Under the pieces are notes generated by a model, which had not been told where the DNA came from, ran no database searches, and was given only the letters and a program-made list of their open reading frames with translations. From contig NZ_WMID02000012.1 of the NCBI RefSeq assembly GCF_009711165.2, positions 1 to 64,000 on the forward strand: a stretch of 64,000 nt of DNA, read 5' to 3'. Shown piece after piece: positions 24,227 through 34,213 of this stretch. Position 1 is the first letter of the stretch. Each line of letters opens with the position of its first letter. Made by a program: the position numbers and the translations under genes. This stretch comes from Flavobacterium sp. MC2016-06 (lineage in GTDB: Bacteria > Bacteroidota > Bacteroidia > Flavobacteriales > Flavobacteriaceae).

Positions 24227-25060
24227 CTACCAGCTTCCGCTAGAACCACCGCCAGAGAAACCTCCACCGCCAAATCCGCCTCCGAAGCCACCGCCTCCTC
24301 CGCCAAATCCGCCGCCAGAAGACCCGCCAAAGCCTCCAAAACCACCACCGCTGCTACGTCCTAAATTACTTAGAATAATAGCATCGAGCAGGCTTGGACC
24401 GCCGCCACTATTGCCAGAATTTCCTCCACCGCCTCTTTTATTTCGAGACAGTAAAATTAATACAATTACCACAATAACAATAAACGGGAAAATAGGAAAA
24501 TCTTTTCCTTTATTTTGTTTGCGTTCGCCTTTATATTTTCCTTTAAAAACATCAAAAAGAGCATCAGTTCCTTTATCAAGTCCGTTGTAATAACTTCCAG
24601 CTTTAAATTCTGGAATTATAATATTTCTAATGATTTCGCCACCAATACCAGCAGTTAAACGATCTTCTAAACCGTACCCTGGATTAATAGCAATCTTTCT
24701 TTCTTTTTTGGCAAGTAAAATAATAACACCATTGTCATCTTTTGCAGTTCCTCCAACTCCCCATTTCTGACCCCAATTTGTAGCAAGCATGTTTACATCT
24801 TCATTTTGTAAACTTTCTACCGTAATCACTACAATTTGAGTTGTAGTAGAATCAGAATAACGAACTAGTTTTTCTTCTAACTGCGTTTTTTCAGAAGCAC
24901 TTAATACATTGGCATAATCGTAAACAGAAGTTTGAAAACTTGGTTTTTCTGGAATTGTATATTGAGCAAAAATACTATTACAGATAAAAAACGTTAGTAA
25001 CAAGAAGGTCAATTGAAAAATTCCTTTGGAATTTGATGTTTTATTTTTGGAAATTTTCAT
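24227..25060 (-). CDS. TPM-domain protein with Gly-rich tail
   Basis: The 277-residue protein has a signal peptide or N-terminal anchor (about 10-32), a TPM domain (about 40-165; VYDYANVLSASEKTQLEE and NDDNGV-type motifs are typical), a membrane segment (about 190-205, FPFIVIVVIVLILL) and a C-terminal glycine/serine/phenylalanine tail ending SGSW. The TPM fold is found in photosystem and membrane-protein quality-control proteins; the bacterial function is unsettled. It follows another TPM gene by 3 bases and LemA, a common Bacteroidota cluster. The reverse strand of the Gly tail gives a spurious Pro-rich frame. Confidence 0.88.
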   Translation of the reverse strand: MKISKNKTSNSKGIFQLTFLLLTFFICNSIFAQYTIPEKPSFQTSVYDYANVLSASEKTQLEEKLVRYSDSTTTQIVVITVESLQNEDVNMLATNWGQKWGVGGTAKDDNGVIILLAKKERKIAINPGYGLEDRLTAGIGGEIIRNIIIPEFKAGSYYNGLDKGTDALFDVFKGKYKGERKQNKGKDFPIFPFIVIVVIVLILLSRNKRGGGGNSGNSGGGPSLLDAIILSNLGRSSGGGFGGFGGSSGGGFGGGGGGFGGGFGGGGFSGGGSSGSW

Positions 25061-25063
25061 TGT

Positions 25064-25501
25064 TTATCCTTTTGAGATTTCGTTTGATAATTCGTTAGTA
25101 TCGTCAGCCGACCACGGAAAATATTTTTTTAATTGTTGTCCAGCACTTAAAATACCGTCAACAATACCTTGTTTAAAGTTTCCAGATCTAAATTGAGCTG
25201 TCATAATATCTTTGGTAGAATCCCAAAAATCAGAAGCAACAAGATCATTAATACCTTTATCACCACAAATAGCAAAAGTTTTATCTGCTACTGCAAAGTA
25301 AAATAAAACACCATTTTGCAATTGGGTTTCATTCATTTTTAATTCATAAAAAACTTCTAAAGCCCTATCAAAAGGAACTTTAGAAGTTGTTTTTTCTATA
25401 TGTACTCTAATTTCGCCAGAAGTGTTTTCTTCAGCCACACGAATAGCTTCAACAATTTCTTGTTCTTCTTCTTTGGTTAAAAAATCTTCTACTTTTGACA
25501 T
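25064..25501 (-). CDS. Small TPM-domain protein
   Basis: The 145-residue protein lacks a signal peptide and a membrane segment and consists of a TPM domain (about 10-130; AEENTSGEIRVHIEKT and a downstream GDKGIN). It is probably cytoplasmic or peripherally membrane-bound and paired with the membrane-anchored TPM protein encoded 3 bases downstream and with LemA upstream. A triple 15-bp repeat lies just before its start codon. Confidence 0.85.
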   Translation of the reverse strand: MSKVEDFLTKEEEQEIVEAIRVAEENTSGEIRVHIEKTTSKVPFDRALEVFYELKMNETQLQNGVLFYFAVADKTFAICGDKGINDLVASDFWDSTKDIMTAQFRSGNFKQGIVDGILSAGQQLKKYFPWSADDTNELSNEISKG

Positions 25502-25510
25502 TGGAGTTAT

Positions 25511-25555
25511 TTTAGATATTAGATTTTTAGATATTAGATTTTTAGATATTAGATT
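25511..25555. repeat. Three perfect 15-bp tandem repeats in a 5' leader
   Basis: The unit TTTAGATATTAGATT occurs three times without mismatch between LemA and the small TPM gene, ending 10 bases before the TPM start on the minus strand. A related degenerate unit continues to about 25570. Confidence 0.95.
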
Positions 25556-25604
25556 TTAGACTAAATCTTAGATGCTAAGAAGTCTAACAATCTGATAATC
25601 TAAT

Positions 25605-26189
25605 TTAGAATTTTACTTCAACTGGTTTATCTGCACCTGTTGATGCTTCAAAATAAGGTTTTTCTTTGTATTGACCTAGGAACCAATTATTTGGAATTGC
25701 TAAGATATATCCGTTATATTCTTGAACAGATTCGTTGAAACGAGTTCTTGCAGTCAAAATTTGATTTTCTGTACTAGCCAGTTCATCTTGTAATTTTAAG
25801 AAATTTTCGTTTGCTTTCAATGTAGGATATTGTTCTACAGAAACTAATAATTTTGATAAAGATGAAGTTACACCGCTTTGAGCTTGATTAAATTGAGCTA
25901 ATTGTTCTGGTGTTACATTGCTAGGATCTATCGTTACAGAAGTAGCTTTAGCACGAGCCTCAATTACAGCAGTAAGTGTTGATTTTTCAAAATCGGCTGC
26001 ACCTTTTACAGTATTTACTAAATTTCCAATAAGGTCATTACGTCTTTGGTAAGCAGTTTGTACATTTCCCCACTCTTTGTTAACAGCTTGATTGTATTTT
26101 AATCCATTGTTTTTAATTCCAATTGACCAAAAAGCGATGATAGCAATTAGTACTACAATAATTCCTACGGGGATTAACCATTTTTTCAT
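25605..26189 (-). CDS. LemA family protein
   Basis: The 194-residue protein has one N-terminal membrane helix (about 4-24) followed by a long four-helix bundle with the conserved LemA segments (NKEWGNVQTAYQRRNDLIGN and YNGYI near the end). The topology places the bundle outside the cytoplasm. Its function is not established. It heads a LemA-TPM-TPM cluster, a recurrent arrangement in Bacteroidota. Confidence 0.92.
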   Translation of the reverse strand: MKKWLIPVGIIVVLIAIIAFWSIGIKNNGLKYNQAVNKEWGNVQTAYQRRNDLIGNLVNTVKGAADFEKSTLTAVIEARAKATSVTIDPSNVTPEQLAQFNQAQSGVTSSLSKLLVSVEQYPTLKANENFLKLQDELASTENQILTARTRFNESVQEYNGYILAIPNNWFLGQYKEKPYFEASTGADKPVEVKF

Positions 26190-26231
26190 ATTTGTTTAAA
26201 TTTAAGTTGGTTTCTAATTTTTGAGATTATG

Positions 26232-26564
26232 CTATAATTCGTTTTTAATTTCGTTTAATTGTGTTTTTATGGTCTCTAATTTACGTATTATTTCGAATTT
26301 ATCTAAAGTTTTCTTTTGACCTTCTTTTAAATGTGTTTTGGCACCGTCCAGCGTAAAACCTCTTTCTTTAACCAAGTGATAAATTAATTGTAAATTAGTA
26401 ATATCATCTGGAGTAAACATTCTGTTGCCTTTGGCGTTTTTTTTAGGTTTTAGAATATCAAATTCGCTGTCCCAAAACCGAATCAATGATGCATTGACAT
26501 TAAAAGCTTTGGCAACTTCGCCAATACTGTAATATCTTTTATCTTTTGAAAGCTCAATATGCAT
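26232..26564 (-). CDS. MerR-family transcriptional regulator
   Basis: The 110-residue protein has a MerR-type winged HTH near its N-terminus (about 8-80; YSIGEVAKAFNVNASLIRFWDSEF, broken here at the turn, and KGNRMFTPDDI) and a short C-terminal coiled coil (about 85-110). The effector-binding domain of larger MerR proteins is absent. It lies between the LemA gene and the M23 peptidase on the same strand and may control cell-envelope genes in the cluster, which is inference. Confidence 0.88.
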   Translation of the reverse strand: MHIELSKDKRYYSIGEVAKAFNVNASLIRFWDSEFDILKPKKNAKGNRMFTPDDITNLQLIYHLVKERGFTLDGAKTHLKEGQKKTLDKFEIIRKLETIKTQLNEIKNEL

Positions 26565-26618
26565 GTTTTGTGTTTTTCTTATTCTATTTTTACTTCAAAA
26601 ATAATACTTTTTGCAGTA

Positions 26619-27596
26619 TTAATCTAATGATTGGTTTTCTTGGTTTGCCAAATGCGATATAGCAACATATTCTGCAGCCGAAATATTTCCGTAATAAAAA
26701 TTCAGCGGATTCACGACTTTTCCGTCTTTATGTACTTCGTAATGGCAATGTGGTCCTTCAGATCTTCCTGTGCTTCCTACATAACCAATAACGTCACCTC
26801 TTTTGACATGTTGTCCGGGTCTGCAGTTGTATTTGCTCAAATGCGCATACAAACTTTCGTATCCAAAACCATGCCTGATCACAACATGATTTCCAAACCC
26901 TGACGCAGCGGCATCTGCTCTGTCAACAACGCCATCACCAGTAGCGTAAACAGGAGTACCCGTATTGGCAGTAAAATCCATTCCGTTATGCATTTTTCGC
27001 ACTTTCGTGAAAGGATCAGTTCTGTACCCAAATCCAGAAGCCATACGTTTTAAATTTTCATTTCTAACGGGCTGAATCGCCGGAATTGCCAATAATAGAT
27101 TTTCTTTTGTACTTGCCAGTTTCAAAATTTCATCCAATGATTTAGATTGAATGGCTAGTTCTTTAGAGATTCTGTCAATTCGTTTAGTCGTATTTAATAC
27201 TAATTGAGAATTATTGTAACCTTCTAGGTTTTTATATCTTTTGGGATCTTTAAAACCTGCTTTTCGTATAGAATCTGGAATTTCAGATTTATTAAAATAA
27301 ACCCTGTATATATTATTATCTCGATCTTCTAATGCTTCGGCAACATCATCAATTTCATCCATTTTTTTATTTAAAATAGAATACTGCAATTTCAAATTCT
27401 CAATTTCACGTGTTTGCAAACGATCTTTTGGAGTCTCAAAGTAAGGAGTGTTAATTAAAAGAATAAAAACTAAAAAACCGAAAAGTGCCGAGGCTAACAA
27501 AAACAGTAGTGCATACACTAATTTTGCCCTTTTTCTGGTTTTTATTTTCGTATAAGCCAGATTTTCTGAGTCGTAATAATATTTTACTTTCGCCAT
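26619..27596 (-). CDS. M23-family metallopeptidase, membrane-anchored
   Basis: The 325-residue protein has one N-terminal membrane segment (about 30-52), a coiled-coil stalk (about 60-150) and a C-terminal LytM/M23 peptidase domain (about 190-300). The zinc ligands are visible: HNGMD (H-x3-D) and HCHYE (HxH). Such proteins cleave, or activate cleavage of, peptidoglycan cross-links during growth and division. It is divergent from alaS, a conserved arrangement in Flavobacteria. Confidence 0.93.
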   Translation of the reverse strand: MAKVKYYYDSENLAYTKIKTRKRAKLVYALLFLLASALFGFLVFILLINTPYFETPKDRLQTREIENLKLQYSILNKKMDEIDDVAEALEDRDNNIYRVYFNKSEIPDSIRKAGFKDPKRYKNLEGYNNSQLVLNTTKRIDRISKELAIQSKSLDEILKLASTKENLLLAIPAIQPVRNENLKRMASGFGYRTDPFTKVRKMHNGMDFTANTGTPVYATGDGVVDRADAAASGFGNHVVIRHGFGYESLYAHLSKYNCRPGQHVKRGDVIGYVGSTGRSEGPHCHYEVHKDGKVVNPLNFYYGNISAAEYVAISHLANQENQSLD

Positions 27597-27610
27597 ATTT
27601 TAAAATACGC

Positions 27611-27618
27611 TATTTTTG
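27611..27618 (+). promoter_or_regulatory. Possible -7 element for alaS
   Basis: TATTTTTG fits TAnnTTTG. It would give a leader of about 250 bases before alaS that carries an A/T-rich dispersed repeat (27811-27870). No clear -33 element is seen. Confidence 0.3.
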
Positions 27619-27810
27619 CAGCTTATAAAATAAGTCAGACGAATAAAACTGTAAAATGTTTCAAAAGTTCGACGCTTTTTTTATAAGAATTAATGATTAG
27701 ATATTGGGGCTATTTTATCATTAGATAATGCGCAAAGTAGACAATTTATTGTTTATAATATAAGTTTTTTTTGGTTCATTTTAAAAACTTAACGTAATTA
27801 TCAAATGAAA

Positions 27811-27870
27811 CAATTATCTAATTGTCTAATTTTCAAATTAACACATTAAATTGACACATTTTCTAATTAA
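27811..27870. repeat. A/T-rich dispersed repeat directly before alaS
   Basis: The pattern ATTATCTAATT ... TTTCAAATT ... GACACATTTTCTAATTA runs up to the alaS start codon. Related copies lie at 55760-55800, 55959-55992 and 57077-57114. Confidence 0.7.
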
Positions 27871-27873
27871 AAT

Positions 27874-30522
27874 ATGAAATCACAAGACGTACGTAAACAA
27901 TTTTTAGACTTTTTTAAGAGCAACGGACACTTAATTGTTCCATCTGCTCCAATCGTGCTTAAAGACGATCCAACTTTAATGTTTAACAACTCGGGAATGG
28001 CCCAGTTTAAAGAATATTTTTTAGGAAACGGTACGCCAAAAAGTAAAAGAATAGCCGATACGCAAAAATGTCTTCGTGTTTCAGGAAAACATAATGATCT
28101 TGAAGATGTAGGTTTTGATACTTACCATCATACAATGTTCGAAATGCTTGGTAACTGGTCTTTTGGTGATTATTTCAAAAAAGAAGCAATCAATTGGGCT
28201 TGGCAGCTTTTGACGGAAGTGTATAAAATTCCAAAAGAAAATCTTTATGTTTCCGTTTTTGAGGGAAGCAAAGAAGACAATGTTCCGTTTGATCAAGAAG
28301 CTTGGGATATCTGGAAAACCTTAATCGATGAAGACCGAATTATTCTTGGAAACAAAAAAGATAATTTCTGGGAAATGGGCGATCAAGGACCTTGTGGACC
28401 TTGTTCTGAAATTCACGTTGATTTACGTTCTGATGCTGAAAAAGCATTAAAGTCTGGAAAAGAAGAAGTAAACAACGATCATCCGCAAGTAGTTGAAATC
28501 TGGAATAATGTATTCATGGAATTCAACCGTAAAGCTGACGGATCTCTGGAAAAACTTCCTGCGCAGCACGTTGATACCGGAATGGGATTTGAGCGTTTGT
28601 GTATGGCTTTACAAGGAAAAACATCAAATTATGATACCGATGTTTTTACACCGCTTATCGAGAAAGTAGAACAAATTACAGGTTTAAAATATACACCGAA
28701 TGATGTCACTCTGAGCGGAGTCGAAGAGAGCGAAGAACAAAATAAAACCAATATTGCAATTCGTGTTGTTGTAGATCACGTTCGTGCGGTTGCATTTGCA
28801 ATTGCCGATGGACAATTACCATCAAACACTGGAGCAGGTTATGTAATACGTAGAATTTTGCGTCGTGCAATTCGTTACGGATTTACTTTCTTGGGAACAA
28901 AAGAACCTTTTATCAATAAATTGGTAGAAGTTTTAGCAAATCAAATGGGAGAATTTTTCCCAGAAATTAAATCGCAGCAGCAATTTGTAACGAATGTTAT
29001 TCGCGAAGAAGAAACTTCTTTTTTAAGAACTTTAGATCAGGGTTTACAATTGTTAGATAATGTAATTGCACAAACCAAAGGCAATGAAGTTTCAGGAGCA
29101 AAGGCTTTTGAATTATACGATACTTTTGGTTTTCCTAAAGATTTGACAGCTTTGATTTTGAAAGAAAAAAAGATGTCTTTCAATGAAGTAGAATTTGAAG
29201 AAAAATTACAAGAACAAAAAACACGTTCTCGTGCAGCATCTGAAGTTTCGACAGAAGATTGGTCTGTTTTAATTCCTGGAAATGTTGAAACATTTGTAGG
29301 TTACGATAAAGTTGAGAATGAGGTGAAAATCACTAGAATTCGTAAAGTTGACAGTAAAAAAGATGGTATTTTGTACCAAATCGTTTTAGACAACACGCCA
29401 TTTTATCCAGAAGGCGGAGGACAAGTAGGAGATAAAGGAACGTTGGTTTCTGCAAACGAAACGATCGAAATCATCGATACAAAAAAAGAAAACAACTTAA
29501 TTCTGCATTTTGCAAAACAATTACCAGAAAATATTGAAGCTGGTTTTGTTGCAAAAGTAAATACCGATTTAAGAGGTTCAACTTCTAAAAATCACTCTGC
29601 TACGCACTTAATGCATTTGGCTTTGAGAAACCTTCTTGGAACTCACGTTGAGCAAAAAGGGTCATTGGTAAACCCAAATTATTTACGTTTTGACTTTTCG
29701 CATTTTTCTAAAGTTTCAGAGGAAGAATTACGTCAGGTTGAAGCAAGTGTAAATGCACAGATTGAAGCACAATTAAATTTGGTAGAACATAGAAACATTC
29801 CAATTAAAGAAGCATTAGATAAAGGTGCAATGGCTTTATTTGGAGAGAAATATGGAGATAATGTTCGTATGATTGAATTTGGAGATAGTAAAGAACTTTG
29901 CGGTGGAATTCACGTGAAAAACACAGCAGAAATCTGGCATTTCAAAATTATTTCTGAAGGAGCTGTAGCTGCCGGAATTCGTCGTATTGAAGCGATTACT
30001 GGTGATGCAGTAAAAGATTTCTATCAAAATCAAGAGAATACTTTATCTGAAATAAAAGAAACATTAAAAAATCCTCAAGACACTATTAAAGCAGTAGTTT
30101 CTTTACAGGAAGATAATGCAAAACTGAAAAAACAAATTGAGCAATTACTAAAAGAAAAAGTTGGTGCACTAAAAGCTACTCTTGAAAAAGATTTCCAAGA
30201 AGTAAACGGCGTAAATTTCCTTGCAAAACAAGTAGATTTAAGCATGGCATCGACAAAAGATTTGGCTTCGGCATTAGGAAGCTCAAAAGCAGATTCTTTT
30301 GTGTTTTTAGCTTCTATTGAAGATGGACAACCAAACATTCACTGTTATATCGCTAAAGAATTAGTAGCAAGCAAAGGCTTAAATGCAAATGCTGTGATTA
30401 AAGAATTAGGAAAATATATTGAAGGAAATGGAGGAGGACAGCCTTTCTTCGCTTCTGGAAAAGGTAAAAATGCAAATGGAATTTCGGAGGCTTTGGTTAA
30501 AGCAGTTGAGTTTTTGAAGTAA
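27874..30522 (+). CDS. alaS: Alanine-tRNA ligase
   Basis: The 882-residue class II synthetase has the catalytic core (about 1-450; FFKSNGH and [11 protein letters not shown] motifs), the editing domain with zinc-binding HSATH and CGGIH motifs (about 575-690), and a C-terminal oligomerisation domain with a glycine-rich [12 protein letters not shown] (about 855-870). It charges tRNA-Ala and clears mischarged Ser/Gly. The length is normal and nothing is missing. It ends at a strong terminator/repeat. Confidence 0.98.
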   Translation: MKSQDVRKQFLDFFKSNGHLIVPSAPIVLKDDPTLMFNNSGMAQFKEYFLGNGTPKSKRIADTQKCLRVSGKHNDLEDVGFDTYHHTMFEMLGNWSFGDYFKKEAINWAWQLLTEVYKIPKENLYVSVFEGSKEDNVPFDQEAWDIWKTLIDEDRIILGNKKDNFWEMGDQGPCGPCSEIHVDLRSDAEKALKSGKEEVNNDHPQVVEIWNNVFMEFNRKADGSLEKLPAQHVDTGMGFERLCMALQGKTSNYDTDVFTPLIEKVEQITGLKYTPNDVTLSGVEESEEQNKTNIAIRVVVDHVRAVAFAIADGQLPSNTGAGYVIRRILRRAIRYGFTFLGTKEPFINKLVEVLANQMGEFFPEIKSQQQFVTNVIREEETSFLRTLDQGLQLLDNVIAQTKGNEVSGAKAFELYDTFGFPKDLTALILKEKKMSFNEVEFEEKLQEQKTRSRAASEVSTEDWSVLIPGNVETFVGYDKVENEVKITRIRKVDSKKDGILYQIVLDNTPFYPEGGGQVGDKGTLVSANETIEIIDTKKENNLILHFAKQLPENIEAGFVAKVNTDLRGSTSKNHSATHLMHLALRNLLGTHVEQKGSLVNPNYLRFDFSHFSKVSEEELRQVEASVNAQIEAQLNLVEHRNIPIKEALDKGAMALFGEKYGDNVRMIEFGDSKELCGGIHVKNTAEIWHFKIISEGAVAAGIRRIEAITGDAVKDFYQNQENTLSEIKETLKNPQDTIKAVVSLQEDNAKLKKQIEQLLKEKVGALKATLEKDFQEVNGVNFLAKQVDLSMASTKDLASALGSSKADSFVFLASIEDGQPNIHCYIAKELVASKGLNANAVIKELGKYIEGNGGGQPFFASGKGKNANGISEALVKAVEFLK

Positions 30523-30532
30523 ATTTTTTTAA

Positions 30533-30586
30533 TCTCGCAAAGACGCAGAGTCGCAAAGTTTTTTTTAGCTTTGCGACTTTTTTTTG
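30533..30586. terminator. alaS terminator embedded in a REP-like repeat
   Basis: TCTCGCAAAGACGCAGAG is followed by AGTCGCAAAG ... CTTTGCGACT, a 10-bp stem, and a run of T. The same 26-base core (TCTCGCAAAGACGCAGAG plus TCGCAAAG) recurs at 30621-30646 and inverted at 31145-31170. Confidence 0.8.
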
Positions 30587-30620
30587 TTCTTAAATTAGTT
30601 GCTTATTGATGTGTTTTTAA

Positions 30621-30646
30621 TCTCGCAAAGACGCAGAGTCGTAAAG
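30621..30646. repeat. REP-like repeat, second copy
   Basis: A copy of the TCTCGCAAAGACGCAGAG core with one base change in the second half (GTAAAG), 65 bases before the GxxExxY gene. Confidence 0.85.
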
Positions 30647-30710
30647 TTTTTTATTCTTTATGTTTTTATTATTTTAATTATTTGTAAGTTTATTCTTTAA
30701 TTAAAAAAGA

Positions 30711-31088
30711 ATGACTGAAAATGAAATTTCAGCTATCGTGGTTGATGTCTGTTATAAAATTCATGTAAAATTGGGACCTGGATTGCTAGAATCGGTATAT
30801 GAAGCTATTTTGTATCATGAGTTAACAAAAAGAGGATTATTTGTAGAAAGGCAAAAACCACTTCCAGTTATTTGGGATCAAATAAATTTGGATATAGGTT
30901 TTAGAGCCGATTTAATAGTGGAAAATAAAGTGATTTTAGAAATCAAATCAATTGAACAACTTACAGATATACATGCAAAACAAGTTTTGACTTACCTGAA
31001 AATTACCAAAATGAAATTAGGTCTGCTAATAAATTTTAATGTTCCAATAATTAAGCTTGGAATTAAAAGAGTAGTCTCAAATCTATGA
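30711..31088 (+). CDS. GxxExxY family protein
   Basis: The 125-residue protein has the family hallmark G-L-L-E-S-V-Y-E (about 25-32) and a PD-(D/E)xK-like nuclease core (FRADLIVENKVILEIKS, with a conserved Asp, Glu and Lys). The family is common in Bacteroidota and often lies among repeats. Its substrate and role are not established; the fold suggests nucleic-acid cleavage. It is bracketed by three copies of one REP-like repeat, two before and an inverted one after, which may mark it as a mobile unit. Confidence 0.9.
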   Translation: MTENEISAIVVDVCYKIHVKLGPGLLESVYEAILYHELTKRGLFVERQKPLPVIWDQINLDIGFRADLIVENKVILEIKSIEQLTDIHAKQVLTYLKITKMKLGLLINFNVPIIKLGIKRVVSNL

Positions 31089-31120
31089 TGCGATTGACTT
31101 TAAAACCTTAAAAACAAAAA

Positions 31121-31170
31121 GTCGCAAAGCCTTAAAAATAAAAACTTTGCGACTCTGTGTCTTTGCGAGA
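31121..31170. terminator. Bidirectional terminator with inverted REP copy
   Basis: GTCGCAAAG (31121-31129) pairs with CTTTGCGAC (31145-31153). The sequence then continues as the inverted copy of the REP core seen at 30533 and 30621. It lies between convergent GxxExxY and ABC-transporter genes. Confidence 0.75.
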
Positions 31171-31184
31171 TTAAAAAAAGATGA

Positions 31185-32930
31185 TTATTTTCTCTCCCCG
31201 ATTTGCTGGCGCCACATAGCGTAATAAAGACCTTTCTCAGCAATTAAATCATCGTGTTTACCTTGCTCGATAATTTTACCTTGTTCAAGAACAAATATTT
31301 TATCAGCGTGCATTACAGTAGACAATCGGTGAGCGATAAGAACCGTGATTCTGTTTTTGTCTGAGATATTTCTAATAGTAGCATTAATTTCTTCTTCGGT
31401 AATAGAATCCAGAGCAGAAGTAGCTTCATCAAAAATCAATAAATTCGGATTTCTTAAAATAGCTCTTGCAATAGACAAACGTTGTTTTTCTCCACCCGAA
31501 ACTTTAATACCTCCTTCACCAATTGTAGTGTTTAATCCATCTTCGGCACGTTTTAGCAGTTTTTCACAACTAGCTCTTTTTAGGGCGTCATATATCTCTT
31601 CGTCTGTAGCATTTGGTTTCACAAACAATAAATTCTCGCGAATTGTTCCAGAAAATAATTGAGCATCCTGTGTCACAAAACCTAATTGTTTTCTTAAATC
31701 GAGCAAATCAATTTCTGTAGAATCAATGTTGTTATAAAGCACATGACCTTCGGCAGGAGTATATAATCCGACAAGTAATTTTACCAAGGTTGTTTTTCCA
31801 GAACCAGACGGACCAACAAAAGCAATGGTTTCGCCTTGTTTAATGTCAAAATTAATATTTTCTACTGCTTTAAATTTTGCTGTTTTATGCTGGAAACTAA
31901 CATTAGAAAAAAGCAAAGATTGAATTGCACCAACATGTTTTGGATTTTTTGGACGGAATTCTTTCGGAGCGCTTAATAAAACTTTGAAATTTTCCATTGA
32001 AACTTTTGTTTCGTTAAGAGCAATAATAAAATTACCTAGTTCTTGTAAAGGTCCAAAAATGAAAAAAGTAAAGAATACCATTGTCAATAAATCACCCACA
32101 ATAATTTTTCCTCCAAACAAGAAATAATATAAAGTGAAAACCACACAAGTTCTTAAAAAGTGAACTGTTGTACCTTGAATAAAACTTAAACTTCTAATGA
32201 AGCGGATTTTTTCTAATTCAAGATGCAGAATTTTAAAAGTATTTAAATTCAAACGTTTCTCTTCTTGATACGTTAAACCAAGACTTTTTACAAGTTCAAT
32301 GTTTCTTAAACTTTCAGTTGTAGAACCCGCCAGAGCATTGGTTTGATTAACGATTTTTTTAGAAACAATTTTGATCTTTTTACCCAAATACGAACTTACC
32401 AAAGCAATAATAGGAGCTGTAACTAGAAATATAAGCGAAATGCGATAATCAATTCGAGAAACATAGAGGATTACAAATATGAATCCGATGATCGTTTGAA
32501 AAATTAAAGAAATCGAAAGCGTAATTAATTTTTCAGAATCAGATCTTACTTTAGTTAATTTACTTAAAGTTTCACCGCTTCGCTGATCTTCAAATTCTGC
32601 AAACGGTAAATCGAGTGATTTTTTAATACCATCCGTATACATTTGCGCACCTGTGCGCTGAATAACGATATTGGTGAAATAATCTTGAAAGTTTTTGGTA
32701 ATTCTGGAAATCATCGCAGCACCAAGCGAAAGTCCAAGCCAGAACGATAAAGATTTTATAAAACCAGTTGGATTTCCCGCATATTTATGGAGTCCAACCC
32801 CGCAGTCCTGCATTAATTTACCCGTAATAATGGAGTCAGATAAGCTGAAACAAATGTTTATAGAAGCCATAATCAACGCAAAAAGCAATAGCATTTTATG
32901 TTTGATTATATAAGAATATAGTAATTTCAT
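31185..32930 (-). CDS. ABC transporter, fused permease and ATPase
   Basis: The 581-residue protein is a type I exporter half-transporter: six membrane segments in the first 310 residues, then an ATPase domain with Walker A GPSGSGKTT, a Q-loop (VTQDAQLFSGTI), the signature VSGGEKQR, Walker B LLIFDEATSALD and an H-loop (AHRLS). It should work as a homodimer in the inner membrane, exporting a lipid, peptide or drug; the substrate cannot be told. It is a single gene with its own promoter. Confidence 0.93.
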   Translation of the reverse strand: MKLLYSYIIKHKMLLLFALIMASINICFSLSDSIITGKLMQDCGVGLHKYAGNPTGFIKSLSFWLGLSLGAAMISRITKNFQDYFTNIVIQRTGAQMYTDGIKKSLDLPFAEFEDQRSGETLSKLTKVRSDSEKLITLSISLIFQTIIGFIFVILYVSRIDYRISLIFLVTAPIIALVSSYLGKKIKIVSKKIVNQTNALAGSTTESLRNIELVKSLGLTYQEEKRLNLNTFKILHLELEKIRFIRSLSFIQGTTVHFLRTCVVFTLYYFLFGGKIIVGDLLTMVFFTFFIFGPLQELGNFIIALNETKVSMENFKVLLSAPKEFRPKNPKHVGAIQSLLFSNVSFQHKTAKFKAVENINFDIKQGETIAFVGPSGSGKTTLVKLLVGLYTPAEGHVLYNNIDSTEIDLLDLRKQLGFVTQDAQLFSGTIRENLLFVKPNATDEEIYDALKRASCEKLLKRAEDGLNTTIGEGGIKVSGGEKQRLSIARAILRNPNLLIFDEATSALDSITEEEINATIRNISDKNRITVLIAHRLSTVMHADKIFVLEQGKIIEQGKHDDLIAEKGLYYAMWRQQIGERK

Positions 32931-33339
32931 ATTTAAGTTTAAAATTATAGAGATGCAAAAGTAGTGAATAGATAGACTTGGTAAATCTAATTTTAGTTAT
33001 TAAAAATTTAAATTTTACAAAAAAGATTATTATTAAAAAGGAAGTAAAAAAAATCCTAATATTAATCTATAAAGTAATGAAGATTTTTTGAAAAGTAAGA
33101 ATAATTTTACCGCTGTTTTATGTAAGACAAAACTTTATTTTAAGATTTTCGAAGTTAAAATAAGTAATATAATTTACTTACAGGTTTGTTTTTTAATAAG
33201 TTAAAAGTTAAAAAAGTAAAACAGCAACTAGTGTTAGAGTATTTGATGTTTTTTACTGTTAAAAAACGTTAATTTTTATTGGGTTTTTGATTTTGGTTTG
33301 TAATATATTTACAAATAATTATAATTTTAAATACCACAA
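32931..33339. other. 409-base divergent intergenic region
   Basis: The stretch is very A/T-rich with no gene seen. On the minus strand TACTTTTG (32956-32963) fits TAnnTTTG and would start the ABC-transporter transcript with a leader of about 20 bases. On the plus strand TTTG followed by TATATTTA (about 33305-33313) is a weak promoter candidate for the lipoprotein gene. Confidence 0.5.
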
Positions 33340-34119
33340 ATGAAAAAAATTTTATGCCTTTTCAGTGCCTTAACTTTGGTGCTAATGTCTTCTTGTTCTG
33401 GTGATGATAATACGCCAGATGTTGCATCTGAAACATTATTACCAAAAAAAATTGTTGAAACATCTGTTGAAAATGGACAATCAGGAAGTACTACTTATAC
33501 CTTAACTTATGATGGAAATAAATTGAAAGAAATTTCACTTAGTGATGCTTCTAGATCTGTTTATACGTACACTGGAGATGTTATTACTAAGGTTGAATTA
33601 TACTACTCAGGAGTTTTGCAGTCTACAGATGTTTATGCATACGAAAACGGAAAAGTAAGTTCTAGAATTACGACTAAAGCTTTTAATGCAACTTCTCAGC
33701 AAAAATTGACTTTTGTTTATAATACAAACGGAACAATTAATGTAAATGAGTCTGAAATCATCAACAAACAAGAAATTAAATACGATACAACTACTCTTTA
33801 CACTTTCGTGAATGGAAATATGGTTTCTTCAGAATATATCAATGGAGAAAGAGATAAAATCACAAGTACATTTGATGATAAGAAAAGTCCTTTTACTAAT
33901 GTAACTGGTGTAAAACTTTTGTTAGATCTAGATAATAACTTTGATTTTGCTTCAGTAAACAATACATTGACTAACACTACTGTAAGTTATGATAATGCTG
34001 GAAAAGTTATACAAACAGTAACTGAATCTAATACAAATAAATACAATGCAAATAGTTTTCTTACTGAGGCATTTGCTGGAGATACTAAAAACTCTGAAAA
34101 AATTGAGATTACTTACTAG
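33340..34119 (+). CDS. Lipoprotein of unknown function, paralogue of 35499-36302
   Basis: The 259-residue protein has a lipoprotein signal (LMSSC, Cys19) and a body of short beta-strand repeats with Tyr, Asn and Gly (YTYTGDVITKVELYYSG; YDGNKLKEISL), similar in style to YD/RHS-like or beta-propeller repeats. A second gene at 35499 encodes the same layout (LPKTIKYI/ITYDGNKI against LPKKIVE/LTYDGNKL). It should be anchored in the outer membrane. No enzyme motif is seen. A terminator follows. Confidence 0.75.
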   Translation: MKKILCLFSALTLVLMSSCSGDDNTPDVASETLLPKKIVETSVENGQSGSTTYTLTYDGNKLKEISLSDASRSVYTYTGDVITKVELYYSGVLQSTDVYAYENGKVSSRITTKAFNATSQQKLTFVYNTNGTINVNESEIINKQEIKYDTTTLYTFVNGNMVSSEYINGERDKITSTFDDKKSPFTNVTGVKLLLDLDNNFDFASVNNTLTNTTVSYDNAGKVIQTVTESNTNKYNANSFLTEAFAGDTKNSEKIEITY

Positions 34120-34141
34120 TAATTTTTAAAAAATAAAATAG

Positions 34142-34182
34142 AATCCCCAATAATCAATAATTGATTTTGGGGATTTTTTTTT
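34142..34182. terminator. Intrinsic terminator
   Basis: AATCCCCAA pairs with TTGGGGATT, an inner AATCAAT/ATTGATT extends the stem, and a run of T follows on the plus strand. It sits between the convergent lipoprotein and metalloprotease genes. Confidence 0.85.
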
Positions 34183-34213
34183 GGGGTTGTAAGATATTTT
34201 TAAACTGTTATTT

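Noticed and set aside
24153..24590. Proline-rich open frame on the plus strand
   Set aside because: It is the reverse of the Gly-rich tail of the TPM protein; the periodic PPP pattern is a codon artefact.
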